Positions 16,918 through 24,942 of a stretch of DNA of 39,965 bases are shown here, piece after piece. The stretch is from positions 1-39,965 of the forward strand of contig JAJYIT010000038.1 in the NCBI GenBank assembly GCA_021789975.1. Direction: 5' to 3'. The stretch comes from Bacteroidota bacterium. GTDB lineage: Bacteria > Bacteroidota > Ignavibacteria > Kryptoniales > JAKASW01. The position numbers were made by a program, and so were the translations under genes. Below the pieces are notes generated by a model. That model saw nothing but the letters and a program-made list of their open reading frames with translations. It was not told the DNA's origin and ran no database searches. Positions within the stretch are counted from its first letter, which is position 1, and each line of letters starts with the position of its first letter.

Positions 16918-17784
16918 ATGATGGGACCCGATGTTGTTGCTCCAATGAACCCGTCGAAATTGCCGAACGACGAACGCGAAAAGCGGATGTGGACGAAGAT
17001 CCGGAACGGGCAGTCAATCGAAAACCCGGATGAGATGAGCGATGAGTACTTCGAGAGTTTATCCAACCTCATGTTGCAGCAGGCTGACTCTGAACTTGCG
17101 GGAGCATTCGGGTATGTCCCGTGGATAATGCGCGCACCCACGACCGAAGAAAAACTGGCTGTCGCAAACATCGTGAAAGACGAGGTTCGCCATGCACGTG
17201 CTATGTACCGGCTTCTTGAAGAAATAGGCATTAACGCTGAATCGCATGTTGCAGGCCATGATTATACTATGAGGGTCACGGCGGACGGCGATGAGCTGAA
17301 GGAAAATCGGGCAGCCGACGACAGGCGAGTGAATATATTTTACTACACCATCGATAGCTGGGCCGATTTCGTAATGTTTCAGTTTTGTATGGACCGCGGC
17401 GCAGGCCATCAGCTTGAAGACGTGCGCAAATCAACCTTCGGTCCGTGGCGTAGGGAGATCGAGAGAATCTTCAAAGAAGAGATGATGCACGTGAACCACG
17501 GTGACTTTTGGGTCAAGAAGATGGCAATCGATAAGTCAACAAAGGCAGAAATACAGGGAGCGCTCGATAAATGGTTTGCGCGAACGATGAACATATTCGG
17601 CAGACCCGAGACCAACAGGAATCAACTGTATCGAAGATACGGGCTCAAATCGAGAGATAACGACGATGTTCGTAAGGCTTTTTCAAATGAAGTGAGGTTG
17701 AAGTGCATCGAGTGGGGGCTCAATCTCCCTGATTGGAAACCCGACTGGGAGAGGATAGCCGAAGACGGAGTTATTTCAGGCTGA
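16918..17784 (+). CDS. PaaA-like diiron oxygenase subunit, without the other Paa epoxidase subunits
   Basis: 288 residues from the ATG at 16918, with GGGAGG 6 bases upstream (GTG at 16915 and ATG at 16921 are alternatives). It follows E. coli PaaA along its length: QADSELAG ... WIMRAPT, KDEVRHARAMYRLLEEIG, SWADFVMF, STFGPWRREIERIFKEEMMH. Probable diiron ligands are Glu about 59, Glu about 89 and His about 92, and Glu about 188 with His about 191 (two ExxH pairs). PaaA is the catalytic subunit of phenylacetyl-CoA 1,2-epoxidase and needs PaaC as partner, PaaB, and reductase PaaE. None of these is in the window. The protein may act on a different CoA-ester with its own reductase, or its partners lie elsewhere. 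Confidence 0.82.
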   Translation: MMGPDVVAPMNPSKLPNDEREKRMWTKIRNGQSIENPDEMSDEYFESLSNLMLQQADSELAGAFGYVPWIMRAPTTEEKLAVANIVKDEVRHARAMYRLLEEIGINAESHVAGHDYTMRVTADGDELKENRAADDRRVNIFYYTIDSWADFVMFQFCMDRGAGHQLEDVRKSTFGPWRREIERIFKEEMMHVNHGDFWVKKMAIDKSTKAEIQGALDKWFARTMNIFGRPETNRNQLYRRYGLKSRDNDDVRKAFSNEVRLKCIEWGLNLPDWKPDWERIAEDGVISG

Positions 17785-17819
17785 ATAAAATGAATCGTAA
17801 CATACATGAGTGAGAACAG

Positions 17820-19025
17820 ATGAGGGCTGTTGGTATCGCTGGCACTGGAACAATGGGGGCCGGAATTGCAATTGCGTTTGCCCGGAGCGGGTGGGAAGTG
17901 CTCCTTTGTGATCTCTCGAAAGAGATTGTTGCGCGCAGCTTGGAGAGAATTTCTCTGGAGTTTCAGCGTGAAGTCAGAAAGGGAAGAATAAAACCCGAAG
18001 ATGCGCAGGCGGCTATTGCCAGGATACATCCGAGGACGGAATTGGCGGAGTTTTCCGAGGCACACCTCGTTATCGAAGCCGTCACGGAGAATCTCGAGGT
18101 TAAGAGAGAATTGTTTTCCAAACTAGATCTTATTTGCAGGCCCGATGTCCCGCTTGCATCAAATACTTCCAGTCTCCCTATCGGCGCCATCGCGAACGGG
18201 TCGGCGGGAAGAAAGAGAATTGCAGGACTTCACTTCTTCAATCCGGCACACAGGATGAAGCTGGTCGAAGTGGTGAAAACCGATTTTGTCTCCGAGGAAA
18301 TTGCACAGGAGCTCTTCCAGATAGTCAGGCAGCTCGGGAAGATTCCGATCGGGACTCGCGATACTCCTGGTTTTGTCGTAAACAGATGTGCAAGACATTT
18401 CTACCTTGAGCCTCTCAGGTTTCTTTCGGAGAGGTCGGGTGGAGTGGAGGAAATCGATTTTGCGTTCGAGGCTGCCGGGTTTCCAATGGGACCTTTCAGG
18501 TTGATGGATATGGTAGGACTCGACATAAACATGATCGTTTCAAAATCGATTTATGAGCAGTTTTTCCACGAGCCGAGATTCAGGCCGGTTGTCCTGCACC
18601 AGAAAATGGTGGAGGCGGGGCTGCTGGGCCGAAAGGCAGGCGCAGGATTCTATGACTACATGAACAATGCGCGGCATTCGAGTTTGAAAATCGAGAGGAG
18701 AGACTCAATCGTGAGTGAAATGCTCAAGGATCTCGCACGGAAGATTTTCAACGGACTTGAAATCAAACAGGTGTTGAATGATAATCAGCATCTCGTGCTA
18801 GCCAGGACTATATCCATGATTGTAAACGAGGCCTTTTTCATGGTGGAGGAGGGTGTCTCCAATACCGAAGATATCGATCTCGCGATGAAACTCGGCACCA
18901 ACTTTCCGAAAGGACCGTTCGAAATTTCTACCACAGTCGGGAGACATCTCATATCAGAATTCCTACAAGTGATGCGTCACCTATATGGTGACGCTTATCG
19001 ACCTAGCCTGATGCTCTCACATTGA
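17820..19025 (+). CDS. 3-hydroxyacyl-CoA dehydrogenase (PaaH-like)
   Basis: 401 residues. Rossmann NAD-binding motif GIAGTGTMGAGIAIAF at the N-terminus, EAVTENLEVKRELF, then ASNTSSLPIGAIA and GLHFFNPAHRMKLVEVV with the catalytic His, DTPGFVVNR, and GFPMGPFRLMDMVGLD. Two C-terminal 3HCDH helical domains follow (to about residue 285 and 305-395). It oxidises 3-hydroxyacyl-CoA to 3-ketoacyl-CoA with NAD. Length and domain order fit 3-hydroxybutyryl/3-hydroxyadipyl-CoA dehydrogenases. ATG at 17820, 35 bases after the PaaA-like stop. No thiolase is nearby to complete the cycle. Confidence 0.92.
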   Translation: MRAVGIAGTGTMGAGIAIAFARSGWEVLLCDLSKEIVARSLERISLEFQREVRKGRIKPEDAQAAIARIHPRTELAEFSEAHLVIEAVTENLEVKRELFSKLDLICRPDVPLASNTSSLPIGAIANGSAGRKRIAGLHFFNPAHRMKLVEVVKTDFVSEEIAQELFQIVRQLGKIPIGTRDTPGFVVNRCARHFYLEPLRFLSERSGGVEEIDFAFEAAGFPMGPFRLMDMVGLDINMIVSKSIYEQFFHEPRFRPVVLHQKMVEAGLLGRKAGAGFYDYMNNARHSSLKIERRDSIVSEMLKDLARKIFNGLEIKQVLNDNQHLVLARTISMIVNEAFFMVEEGVSNTEDIDLAMKLGTNFPKGPFEISTTVGRHLISEFLQVMRHLYGDAYRPSLMLSH

Positions 19026-19044
19026 ATGAGAGGTGAATATAGAA

Positions 19045-19545
19045 ATGAAGAGTCTACTTTTTCTTATCGTTCTCCTGGTTTCAACTGCTGCGTACTGTCA
19101 GCCGCAGATAGTCGATTACACTAAACTCGAAAAATTTCTCCCGGAAAAAACCTTCGGCGGTTACCAAAGAGGAAAACCTGTAGGAGAGACTTCGTCGATG
19201 ATGGGCTTCTCCACTTCGTGGGCTCTGGTAACATATACCCTTCCGCCAGACTCGTCCGAAATACAGTTGTCGGTGAAGATAACCGACATGCTAAATATCC
19301 CGTCGTTAAGTATGCCGCTTCCAAACATTAACCGGCAAACCTCTGATGGATATGAAAAGACTGTCGTGTACAAAGGCATTCGGGTTCTTGAGACGTGTGA
19401 CAGCACGGATCGCCAGGAAAAGCTCCAATTTCCTCTTGCCGGCAGATTCCTTGTTGAGATAAGCGGAAAGGGAACTCAAGACATCTCTGAGCTGTATGGT
19501 TTGCTGGATATAACAGATCTGTCCGGTCTTAAGAAGTTGAAATAG
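19045..19545 (+). CDS. Small exported protein of unknown function
   Basis: 166 residues from the ATG at 19045, with GAGAGGTG 9 bases upstream; the in-frame GTG at 19033 is part of that ribosome site. The signal peptide MKSLLFLIVLLVSTAAYC is followed by QPQ. The mature part (LEKFLPEKTFGGYQRGKPVGETS, VTYTLPPDSSEIQLSVKITD, GRFLVEISGKGTQD) looks like a single alpha/beta domain. Similar short exported proteins with a 'LPxxxxG' opening occur in Bacteroidota, but I do not recognise a family. It follows the PaaH-like gene by 19 bases, so it is likely in the same transcript. Confidence 0.75.
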   Translation: MKSLLFLIVLLVSTAAYCQPQIVDYTKLEKFLPEKTFGGYQRGKPVGETSSMMGFSTSWALVTYTLPPDSSEIQLSVKITDMLNIPSLSMPLPNINRQTSDGYEKTVVYKGIRVLETCDSTDRQEKLQFPLAGRFLVEISGKGTQDISELYGLLDITDLSGLKKLK

Positions 19546-19708
19546 GCGCTACCTGCTTGCCGATTTATGGCGTCGTCGCCATTTCTCTGAGCTCTTGAAG
19601 GATTTGCACCGGTTGTGATTCAGGATTTGACGGTGAGCAGCCATGATTTCGCCGGAAAGCCGGATGCTCAATGCAACCAAAGCTCTAACTAACTGGAGGA
19701 AAATAAGC

Positions 19709-20194
19709 ATGGATTGGTTGTACATTTCGCTATTCTTTCACCTTGTTGGAGTCGGCATGATCTTCACTCTCCTTTTAGCCGGCCCAATAGTGGAGTCGAA
19801 TTATCGGTGGGAGAATGATATAAGGATGAAACAGCACGCTACGAAGATGCTTCGCAACATTGGGTTGCTCTCGCCATTTGGTGCGCTTGTGCTCGTGCTG
19901 AGCGGCATTGCTAACATGATAGTGCTCAACATAACATTCGTAGATCTTTTTGGGAGCGATTTCTGGCTTGGTCTCAAGATCCTCTTATTTGTCGTGCTTT
20001 TGGTAATGGGTATGGCAATTAGTCCTAAGATAGCCAAACAGCGGGCGTTGCTTCTCGACCAGATGAGCCAACAATCTCCACCGGAAGATGTAAACGATAA
20101 GCTGACATCTCTTAATGGCGAGCAGACTCTGTTCTTCGTTGCCGACTGGGTACTGGTAATAGCGATTCTGCTCCTTACTCTTTTCAAGCCTTAG
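19709..20194 (+). CDS. Small inner-membrane protein with about four transmembrane helices
   Basis: 161 residues from the ATG at 19709, with GGAGGA 8 bases upstream. That start is preferred over an in-frame ATG at 19643 that adds 22 polar residues. Helices lie at about 5-25 (LYISLFFHLVGVGMIFTLLL), 52-75, 83-103 and 140-158. The arrangement is like DUF2269/CopD-type membrane proteins with a conserved first-helix His (FFHLVG), which may bind metal or haem; that is only a resemblance. Expressed in the same direction as the catabolic genes. Function not known. Confidence 0.7.
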   Translation: MDWLYISLFFHLVGVGMIFTLLLAGPIVESNYRWENDIRMKQHATKMLRNIGLLSPFGALVLVLSGIANMIVLNITFVDLFGSDFWLGLKILLFVVLLVMGMAISPKIAKQRALLLDQMSQQSPPEDVNDKLTSLNGEQTLFFVADWVLVIAILLLTLFKP

Positions 20195-20241
20195 CAAGTC
20201 TTCTATTGTATGTTGGACAATCGTGGCGAATTGAGCTTGCG

Positions 20242-21759
20242 ATGCGAGAATATCAACTCTACATAGATGGTAAGTTCATCAAACCGAGAGCGGGTCGGTA
20301 CGACGAAACGTTGAACCCATTTGACGGGTCCGTCGTTGCTAGATTTGCCGTTGCATCGGTAGAGGATGTGAATCTTGCAGTTGCCGCCGCAAGAAGAGCA
20401 TTCGATTCGGGGGGCTGGGCAGAAATGGCGCCATCAACAAGATCGGAAGTGCTTAAAGCGATAAGCGCGAAGATAAACGAGAAAGCTGCGGAACTCGTGG
20501 AACTCGAAGTCTTAGACTCCGGTTCGACGATAAAGAAAGCGAGAGAAGATATAGCTCTCAGTGCTCGCGCCATTAACGTGTTTTCAAAGCTGGCACTGTC
20601 TGAAAACGAACGAGAGTTGTCGGAGATCTCTAAACCCGGGTTTGCAAGGAACATATTGCGGTATGAACCGGTCGGTGTCGTCGGGGCCATCATTCCATGG
20701 AATTTTCCTCTGAAGATGGCAGCGTGGAAGCTCGGCCCGGCACTTGCTGCCGGGTGTACCGTGGTACTTAAACCATCAGAGTTGACTCCCGTAACTGCGA
20801 TGGAGTTGGCAAAAATACTTGACGAGATCGGGCTGCCGCCTGGAGTAGTCAACATCATACCTGGTTACGGCCATGATGCGGGCGAGGGGTTGGTAAAACA
20901 TCCCGATGTGAACAAAATTGCCTTCACGGGCTCGACGGTTGTCGGGAAGAAAATCATGCAGCTGGCCGCAGGCAGCATGAAAAGACTTACACTGGAGTGT
21001 GGTGGGAAGTCCGCAAATATTGTGCTGGATGACGCCGACATCGATACAGCCATCAACGGAAGCATCTATGGAATGTTCTACCATTCGGGTCAATGCTGCG
21101 AAGCCGCAACGCGCCTCTTTGTGCATGAGAAACTTTACGACAAGTTTGTTGCTTCTCTGGGAGATAAGGCAAAGCGGATGAGGATTGGAAACCCGATGGA
21201 CCTCTCCACGGATATCGGGCCGTTAATTTCGAGGAAGCAAGTAAACAGGGTCATGAGCTACATAGAGAGTGGAAAGAATGAAGGGTTCACGATCGCCCTT
21301 GGCGGCGGTGTGCCTCAACCATCCGAGCTCTCAAAAGGATACTTCGTCGAGCCGACCGTGTTTGTCGAGGTCGACAATAGTTCAAAGATATCTCAGGAGG
21401 AAATCTTCGGACCTGTACTTGTGATAAGCAAGTTCTTTGGGGACGAAGAGGCCGTAGCAAGGGCAAACGACGTATCTTACGGACTTGCAGCGGGCGTATG
21501 GAGTACGAACGTGGAGCGAGCGAAGAAGATTGCCGACCGTCTTCAGGCGGGTACAGTCTGGATCAACGAATGGCATCTGCTAAATGAGCGGGCACCATTT
21601 GGCGGATATAAGCAGAGCGGGATTGGCCGCGAATTCGGTCGGATCGGAATGGAAGAGTACATGGAGATGAAACACATTCACATTGACGACGGCTTCCCGC
21701 GGGAAAAGAGAACGTGGTACGACACGGTGGTGCCAAAGGGGGAGGGCGGTAATTGGTAG
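20242..21759 (+). CDS. NAD(P)-dependent aldehyde dehydrogenase
   Basis: 505 residues from the ATG at 20242. ALDH superfamily with NAD-binding VGAIIPWNFPLKMAAWKLGP, FTGSTVVGKKIMQLAA, catalytic Glu252 in LTLECGGKSANIV and catalytic Cys286 in HSGQCCEAATR. EEIFGPVLVISKF and GGYKQSGIGRE complete the pattern. It oxidises an aldehyde to the acid. The group includes betaine-aldehyde and phenylacetaldehyde (FeaB) dehydrogenases. The neighbourhood makes phenylacetaldehyde or a semialdehyde a plausible substrate, but specificity cannot be read. It is a plain ALDH, not the PaaN/PaaZ fusion (no hydratase domain). Last gene of the plus-strand run. Confidence 0.92.
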   Translation: MREYQLYIDGKFIKPRAGRYDETLNPFDGSVVARFAVASVEDVNLAVAAARRAFDSGGWAEMAPSTRSEVLKAISAKINEKAAELVELEVLDSGSTIKKAREDIALSARAINVFSKLALSENERELSEISKPGFARNILRYEPVGVVGAIIPWNFPLKMAAWKLGPALAAGCTVVLKPSELTPVTAMELAKILDEIGLPPGVVNIIPGYGHDAGEGLVKHPDVNKIAFTGSTVVGKKIMQLAAGSMKRLTLECGGKSANIVLDDADIDTAINGSIYGMFYHSGQCCEAATRLFVHEKLYDKFVASLGDKAKRMRIGNPMDLSTDIGPLISRKQVNRVMSYIESGKNEGFTIALGGGVPQPSELSKGYFVEPTVFVEVDNSSKISQEEIFGPVLVISKFFGDEEAVARANDVSYGLAAGVWSTNVERAKKIADRLQAGTVWINEWHLLNERAPFGGYKQSGIGREFGRIGMEEYMEMKHIHIDDGFPREKRTWYDTVVPKGEGGNW

Positions 21760-21810
21760 TACGCAACAGGTGGCAGGCTGCCGGATGGCGAGTTATGGAA
21801 TCATTGGTTT

Positions 21811-21911
21811 GAACCTCGGGGCAGGCCCCGAACCCTGTTCCGCCGCAAGCGGCGGGGAATGTGACCCGCGCCTCCCGTCCGCCGAAGTCTGCCCCAGCGG
21901 ACGTAGGCGGA
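21811..21911. repeat. GC-rich palindrome cluster between convergent genes
   Basis: Three inverted repeats in 100 bases: CGGGGC-AG-GCCCCG (21817-21830), CCGCCGC-AA-GCGGCGG (21840-21855) and TCCGCC ... GGCGGA (21878-21911, 22-base spacer). The stretch is markedly GC-richer than its neighbours. It ends one base before the stop of the NmrA-like gene. It may terminate both convergent transcripts, although no T-run is present. The CCGCC/GGCGG phrase resembles mobile REP-like intergenic elements. Confidence 0.65.
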
Positions 21912-21912
21912 T

Positions 21913-22788
21913 TCAACCGGCAAGCAGAACATTCCAGTCTATCCCCCTTGCCCATTCTTCCAGCGTGTGCCAGCCTACCTCTGGGTAATCGTGATAGAGC
22001 CCAGCGATATCAGCAGCGTAGGCATTATTCGCCTGCCACTTTAGCATAATTGCCAGATCTGGGTTCTGCGCGGAAAGTCTTTCCGGCGGGAAGCTCTCGT
22101 AATTGAGCGTCCTTCCTATCACTCCCGAGAGAATGTCGGCGGTTTCTTCGCCCGTCCGTTCATCGCCGGCAATGTCCATCCGCTTCCCCAGGAATTCTTC
22201 GCGGTGCCTGACGACATAAGCCGCGAACGAACCGATGTCCTCGACGGCAACCAGTTGTACCGGACGTGAGCCGCGCAACCCTCTCGATATTCTACCGCTG
22301 CGAAGGTCCGGCAATGCGAAAGGCTGGACGAAATTTTCCATGAAAGCCACAGGCCCAATTATCGTATATGGCACTCCCGATTGCACGAGTCGCTGTTCCA
22401 CTTTGTACTTCGTCTCGAAATGCGGTATCCCTGTATTCCTGTCGGCGGATGCCACCGAAGTAAAAACAAAATGCTTCACGCCCGCTCCTTTGGCGGCCTC
22501 CACCATGTTGAATCCCTGGGCGACTTCGTTTTCATGCGTGCTCTGAAATGAAGTTGTCATTGTGAATACAATATCGATCCCCTTAAGCGCGTTTGCGAGA
22601 GATTCTTCGTGGAGCATATCACCCACAACGAGCTCGATCCCGGAGCTGCGAAGCTTCATTGCAGCGTTCGAAGATGGGTTCCTGGTCAGCGCCTTCAACC
22701 CGTAGCCTGCTTTAGAGAGCGCGCGTACCACGGAACCTCCCTGCTTTCCTGTCGCACCGGCGACCAAAACAATTTCTGGCTTCGACAT
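21913..22788 (-). CDS. NmrA-like NAD(P)-binding reductase
   Basis: 291 residues from the ATG at 22788 (AGGAG about 11 bases upstream). Rossmann motif VLVAGATGKQGGSVVRAL, then ALTRNPSSNAA, VVGDMLHEESLANALKGIDIVF and HFVFTSVASADRN; the Tyr-x-x-x-Lys of classical SDRs appears only as ETKYKVEQ. This matches the NmrA/HSCARG group of atypical SDRs, which sense NADPH or reduce quinone-like substrates. Ends WHTLEEWARGIDW. It lies downstream of the glycosidase genes in the same direction with a 121-base gap, so membership of that operon is uncertain. Confidence 0.88.
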   Translation of the reverse strand: MSKPEIVLVAGATGKQGGSVVRALSKAGYGLKALTRNPSSNAAMKLRSSGIELVVGDMLHEESLANALKGIDIVFTMTTSFQSTHENEVAQGFNMVEAAKGAGVKHFVFTSVASADRNTGIPHFETKYKVEQRLVQSGVPYTIIGPVAFMENFVQPFALPDLRSGRISRGLRGSRPVQLVAVEDIGSFAAYVVRHREEFLGKRMDIAGDERTGEETADILSGVIGRTLNYESFPPERLSAQNPDLAIMLKWQANNAYAADIAGLYHDYPEVGWHTLEEWARGIDWNVLLAG

Positions 22789-22909
22789 TGGTCCTACTCC
22801 TCGCAATTTGAGAGATAGCTGCTGGATCATTCAGAATGAGAACAACTCATTTTCACGTTAAGTTCAAATCCTCAACAGAATGATCGATGACACGTTCATC
22901 CAAAAAAAT

Positions 22910-24940
22910 CTATTCTCCGAACACCCACTCCGGGGGAACCAGCCTGTCAAGGTCCGCAATCATCTTCTTCGTCAGATATTTCAGCCCGACAACATATGAT
23001 GCGTCAGTCCAACCGAAGCCTTCGGTGGTAATGTATGAGAACTTGGTTCCGACATTGCCGTATTCGGCAAATACCTGCGAAGACCTGTCTACCACATCGT
23101 ACTTTTCTGCGATCGTACCATTGTAGTTGTATGCGTTTATGGTGAGCGTGTAGAGCCACTTGTAGACAAGCCTTCTCGCGATCTTCGTGTAACCGTAATT
23201 CTTAAGTCCGACCCATGACAACATTTGCTGCGGCGACCAACCGAAAGGATAATCCCATTGCGTTTGCGGACGATTCTTGGTTATCGGGCCGCGAGATTTC
23301 TCGGTTGAGCCGACAATTCCTCCGGGCATTTCGAGAAGAGGCAGCGCGTCCTTGACGATCTCGTCGGCCTGCTTTTTTGTGGCAAGTTTTGCCCATAGTG
23401 GATAAAAAGCCGTCGCTGCTACGTAGCCCGTCTGTTTGCCGGTGACGAAATCATAATCAAAGAACATCCCGGCCTTTGCATTCCACATATACTTCGTCAT
23501 CAGCTTTTTACGTTTCTTGGCTTTATCATACCAGGTTACACTCTTCTCGACTTTGCCGTTCTCCAGCTTGACTTCGCCGCCGAAATCATCCGCAATGATG
23601 TTTGCAATGTTGGTCTCTTCCTTGTACAGGAGAGAATTGAGGTCGACTGTAACGAGGTCGATACAATCATATTGAAGCCGGTAGCTTGCATCGTTGCCGG
23701 ATTCGCGCATTGCGCGGTCATCCTTGAAGAAGGTGTCGAGCGCCGGGACCTTAAGTTTCCCTGATATGTATTCGCTTTTGAAATCAGGCTCGCTCATGTT
23801 GTATTCTTTTGCATACTTCGCGTAGATATCATGGTACCAGTGAGGCTCAACCTCAGGCGGCGGACCGATGCCATCGTCGTAATATCTGCTCAATCCGGTT
23901 TTTGTAAGATGGTTCGGACCCATCCAGTAATTTGTGTATTGTTTGGTCGCAGCCTCAAGAACTTCTTTCAGCCAGGATTTGCTCTTCTCGTTATTCGGAA
24001 GCGCGTCATAGACTGCTAAAGCCATGGATGTGAAGAAGGGCGGCTGAGACCTGGTCAGGTAGTAAGAACGATTGGCATTAAGGATCTTGCCATAGTGGTC
24101 GATCTCATAAATGAAGTTATCTACCATCGATTTTGCCAGGTCGGTTTTCCCATCCTCGATAAGTCCGAGCGTGATGAAGTAGCTGTCCCAACCGTACATC
24201 TCGTTGAACCTTCCACCCGGAACAACAAAAGGTGCCGCTTCCATTTTGCCGTCTGGTTCCTTGTAGAGCTTCAGACTGAGAATACCCGGTCTGTCGTTGA
24301 GACTTTCGACGTACTCAGGCGTAACCTTCTCCGGCAGCATGACAACCTTCATTTTTAAATCGGGCCGCTTTTTGGCAATACCCGAAAAGTAGTCGTACCC
24401 CATCGAGTCGCCATGCGGTACGTAGACATAATTGAATCCATCTATGGTTTTGATCTTTTCATCTTTGAAAATCTTCTCAAGCCCGCCTTCATCGATTCGT
24501 CGGGTTAATCCGGCCCAATAGAGATTCTTTATCGAATTTGCCATGCGTTGAACCGGAGGCTCGAAAATGTCGGATGTACTTAGAGTAACGGTATCTTTGC
24601 CCTCGTCTTCAGCAAGCTTCAAATCTTCAAGGAGATTGGCGAGGTAGTATGTTTCGTCGACTTCATACCTCTTTCCGTCCAACGCCTCCATCCAGAATCT
24701 CCTGTTGCCAAGGTCGGTGCCAGGGACGTGCGGATCGTCGATCGTTATTCTTTTATCATGGTCGGTGTCTTCCTTTGCGATCAACGAATCAAGAGTTGGG
24801 CGGACAAGGACCTTGATGGCGGCATCTGCATCATTTCCGCGGGACTGGCATGGTGCAGCCCTCGGAGGCAAGAAGACTGACGTCCAGCCGATGCAGAAGC
24901 ACAGAGCGAAGTAAAGAAATCTCACGGTCGTCCGTTTCAT
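22910..24940 (-). CDS. GH37 alpha,alpha-trehalase, exported
   Basis: 676 residues from the ATG at 24940 (GAGAGGTG upstream; the GTG at 24946 overlaps the previous stop). N-terminal signal RFLYFALCFCIGWTSVF. Both GH37 signatures are present: PGGRFNEMYGWDSYF (residues ~241-255) and QTQWDYPFGWSPQ (~560). Candidate catalytic residues by comparison with E. coli TreA are Asp417 in RESGNDASYR and Glu612 in IAEKYDVV. It splits trehalose to two glucose molecules in the periplasm or outside. Residues ~58-69 read DTDHDKRITIDD, a loop like the calcium-binding segment of fungal neutral trehalases, unusual in a bacterial one. Two bases separate it from the GH65 stop, so the two are translationally linked. 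Confidence 0.92.
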   Translation of the reverse strand: MKRTTVRFLYFALCFCIGWTSVFLPPRAAPCQSRGNDADAAIKVLVRPTLDSLIAKEDTDHDKRITIDDPHVPGTDLGNRRFWMEALDGKRYEVDETYYLANLLEDLKLAEDEGKDTVTLSTSDIFEPPVQRMANSIKNLYWAGLTRRIDEGGLEKIFKDEKIKTIDGFNYVYVPHGDSMGYDYFSGIAKKRPDLKMKVVMLPEKVTPEYVESLNDRPGILSLKLYKEPDGKMEAAPFVVPGGRFNEMYGWDSYFITLGLIEDGKTDLAKSMVDNFIYEIDHYGKILNANRSYYLTRSQPPFFTSMALAVYDALPNNEKSKSWLKEVLEAATKQYTNYWMGPNHLTKTGLSRYYDDGIGPPPEVEPHWYHDIYAKYAKEYNMSEPDFKSEYISGKLKVPALDTFFKDDRAMRESGNDASYRLQYDCIDLVTVDLNSLLYKEETNIANIIADDFGGEVKLENGKVEKSVTWYDKAKKRKKLMTKYMWNAKAGMFFDYDFVTGKQTGYVAATAFYPLWAKLATKKQADEIVKDALPLLEMPGGIVGSTEKSRGPITKNRPQTQWDYPFGWSPQQMLSWVGLKNYGYTKIARRLVYKWLYTLTINAYNYNGTIAEKYDVVDRSSQVFAEYGNVGTKFSYITTEGFGWTDASYVVGLKYLTKKMIADLDRLVPPEWVFGE

Positions 24941-24942
24941 AT

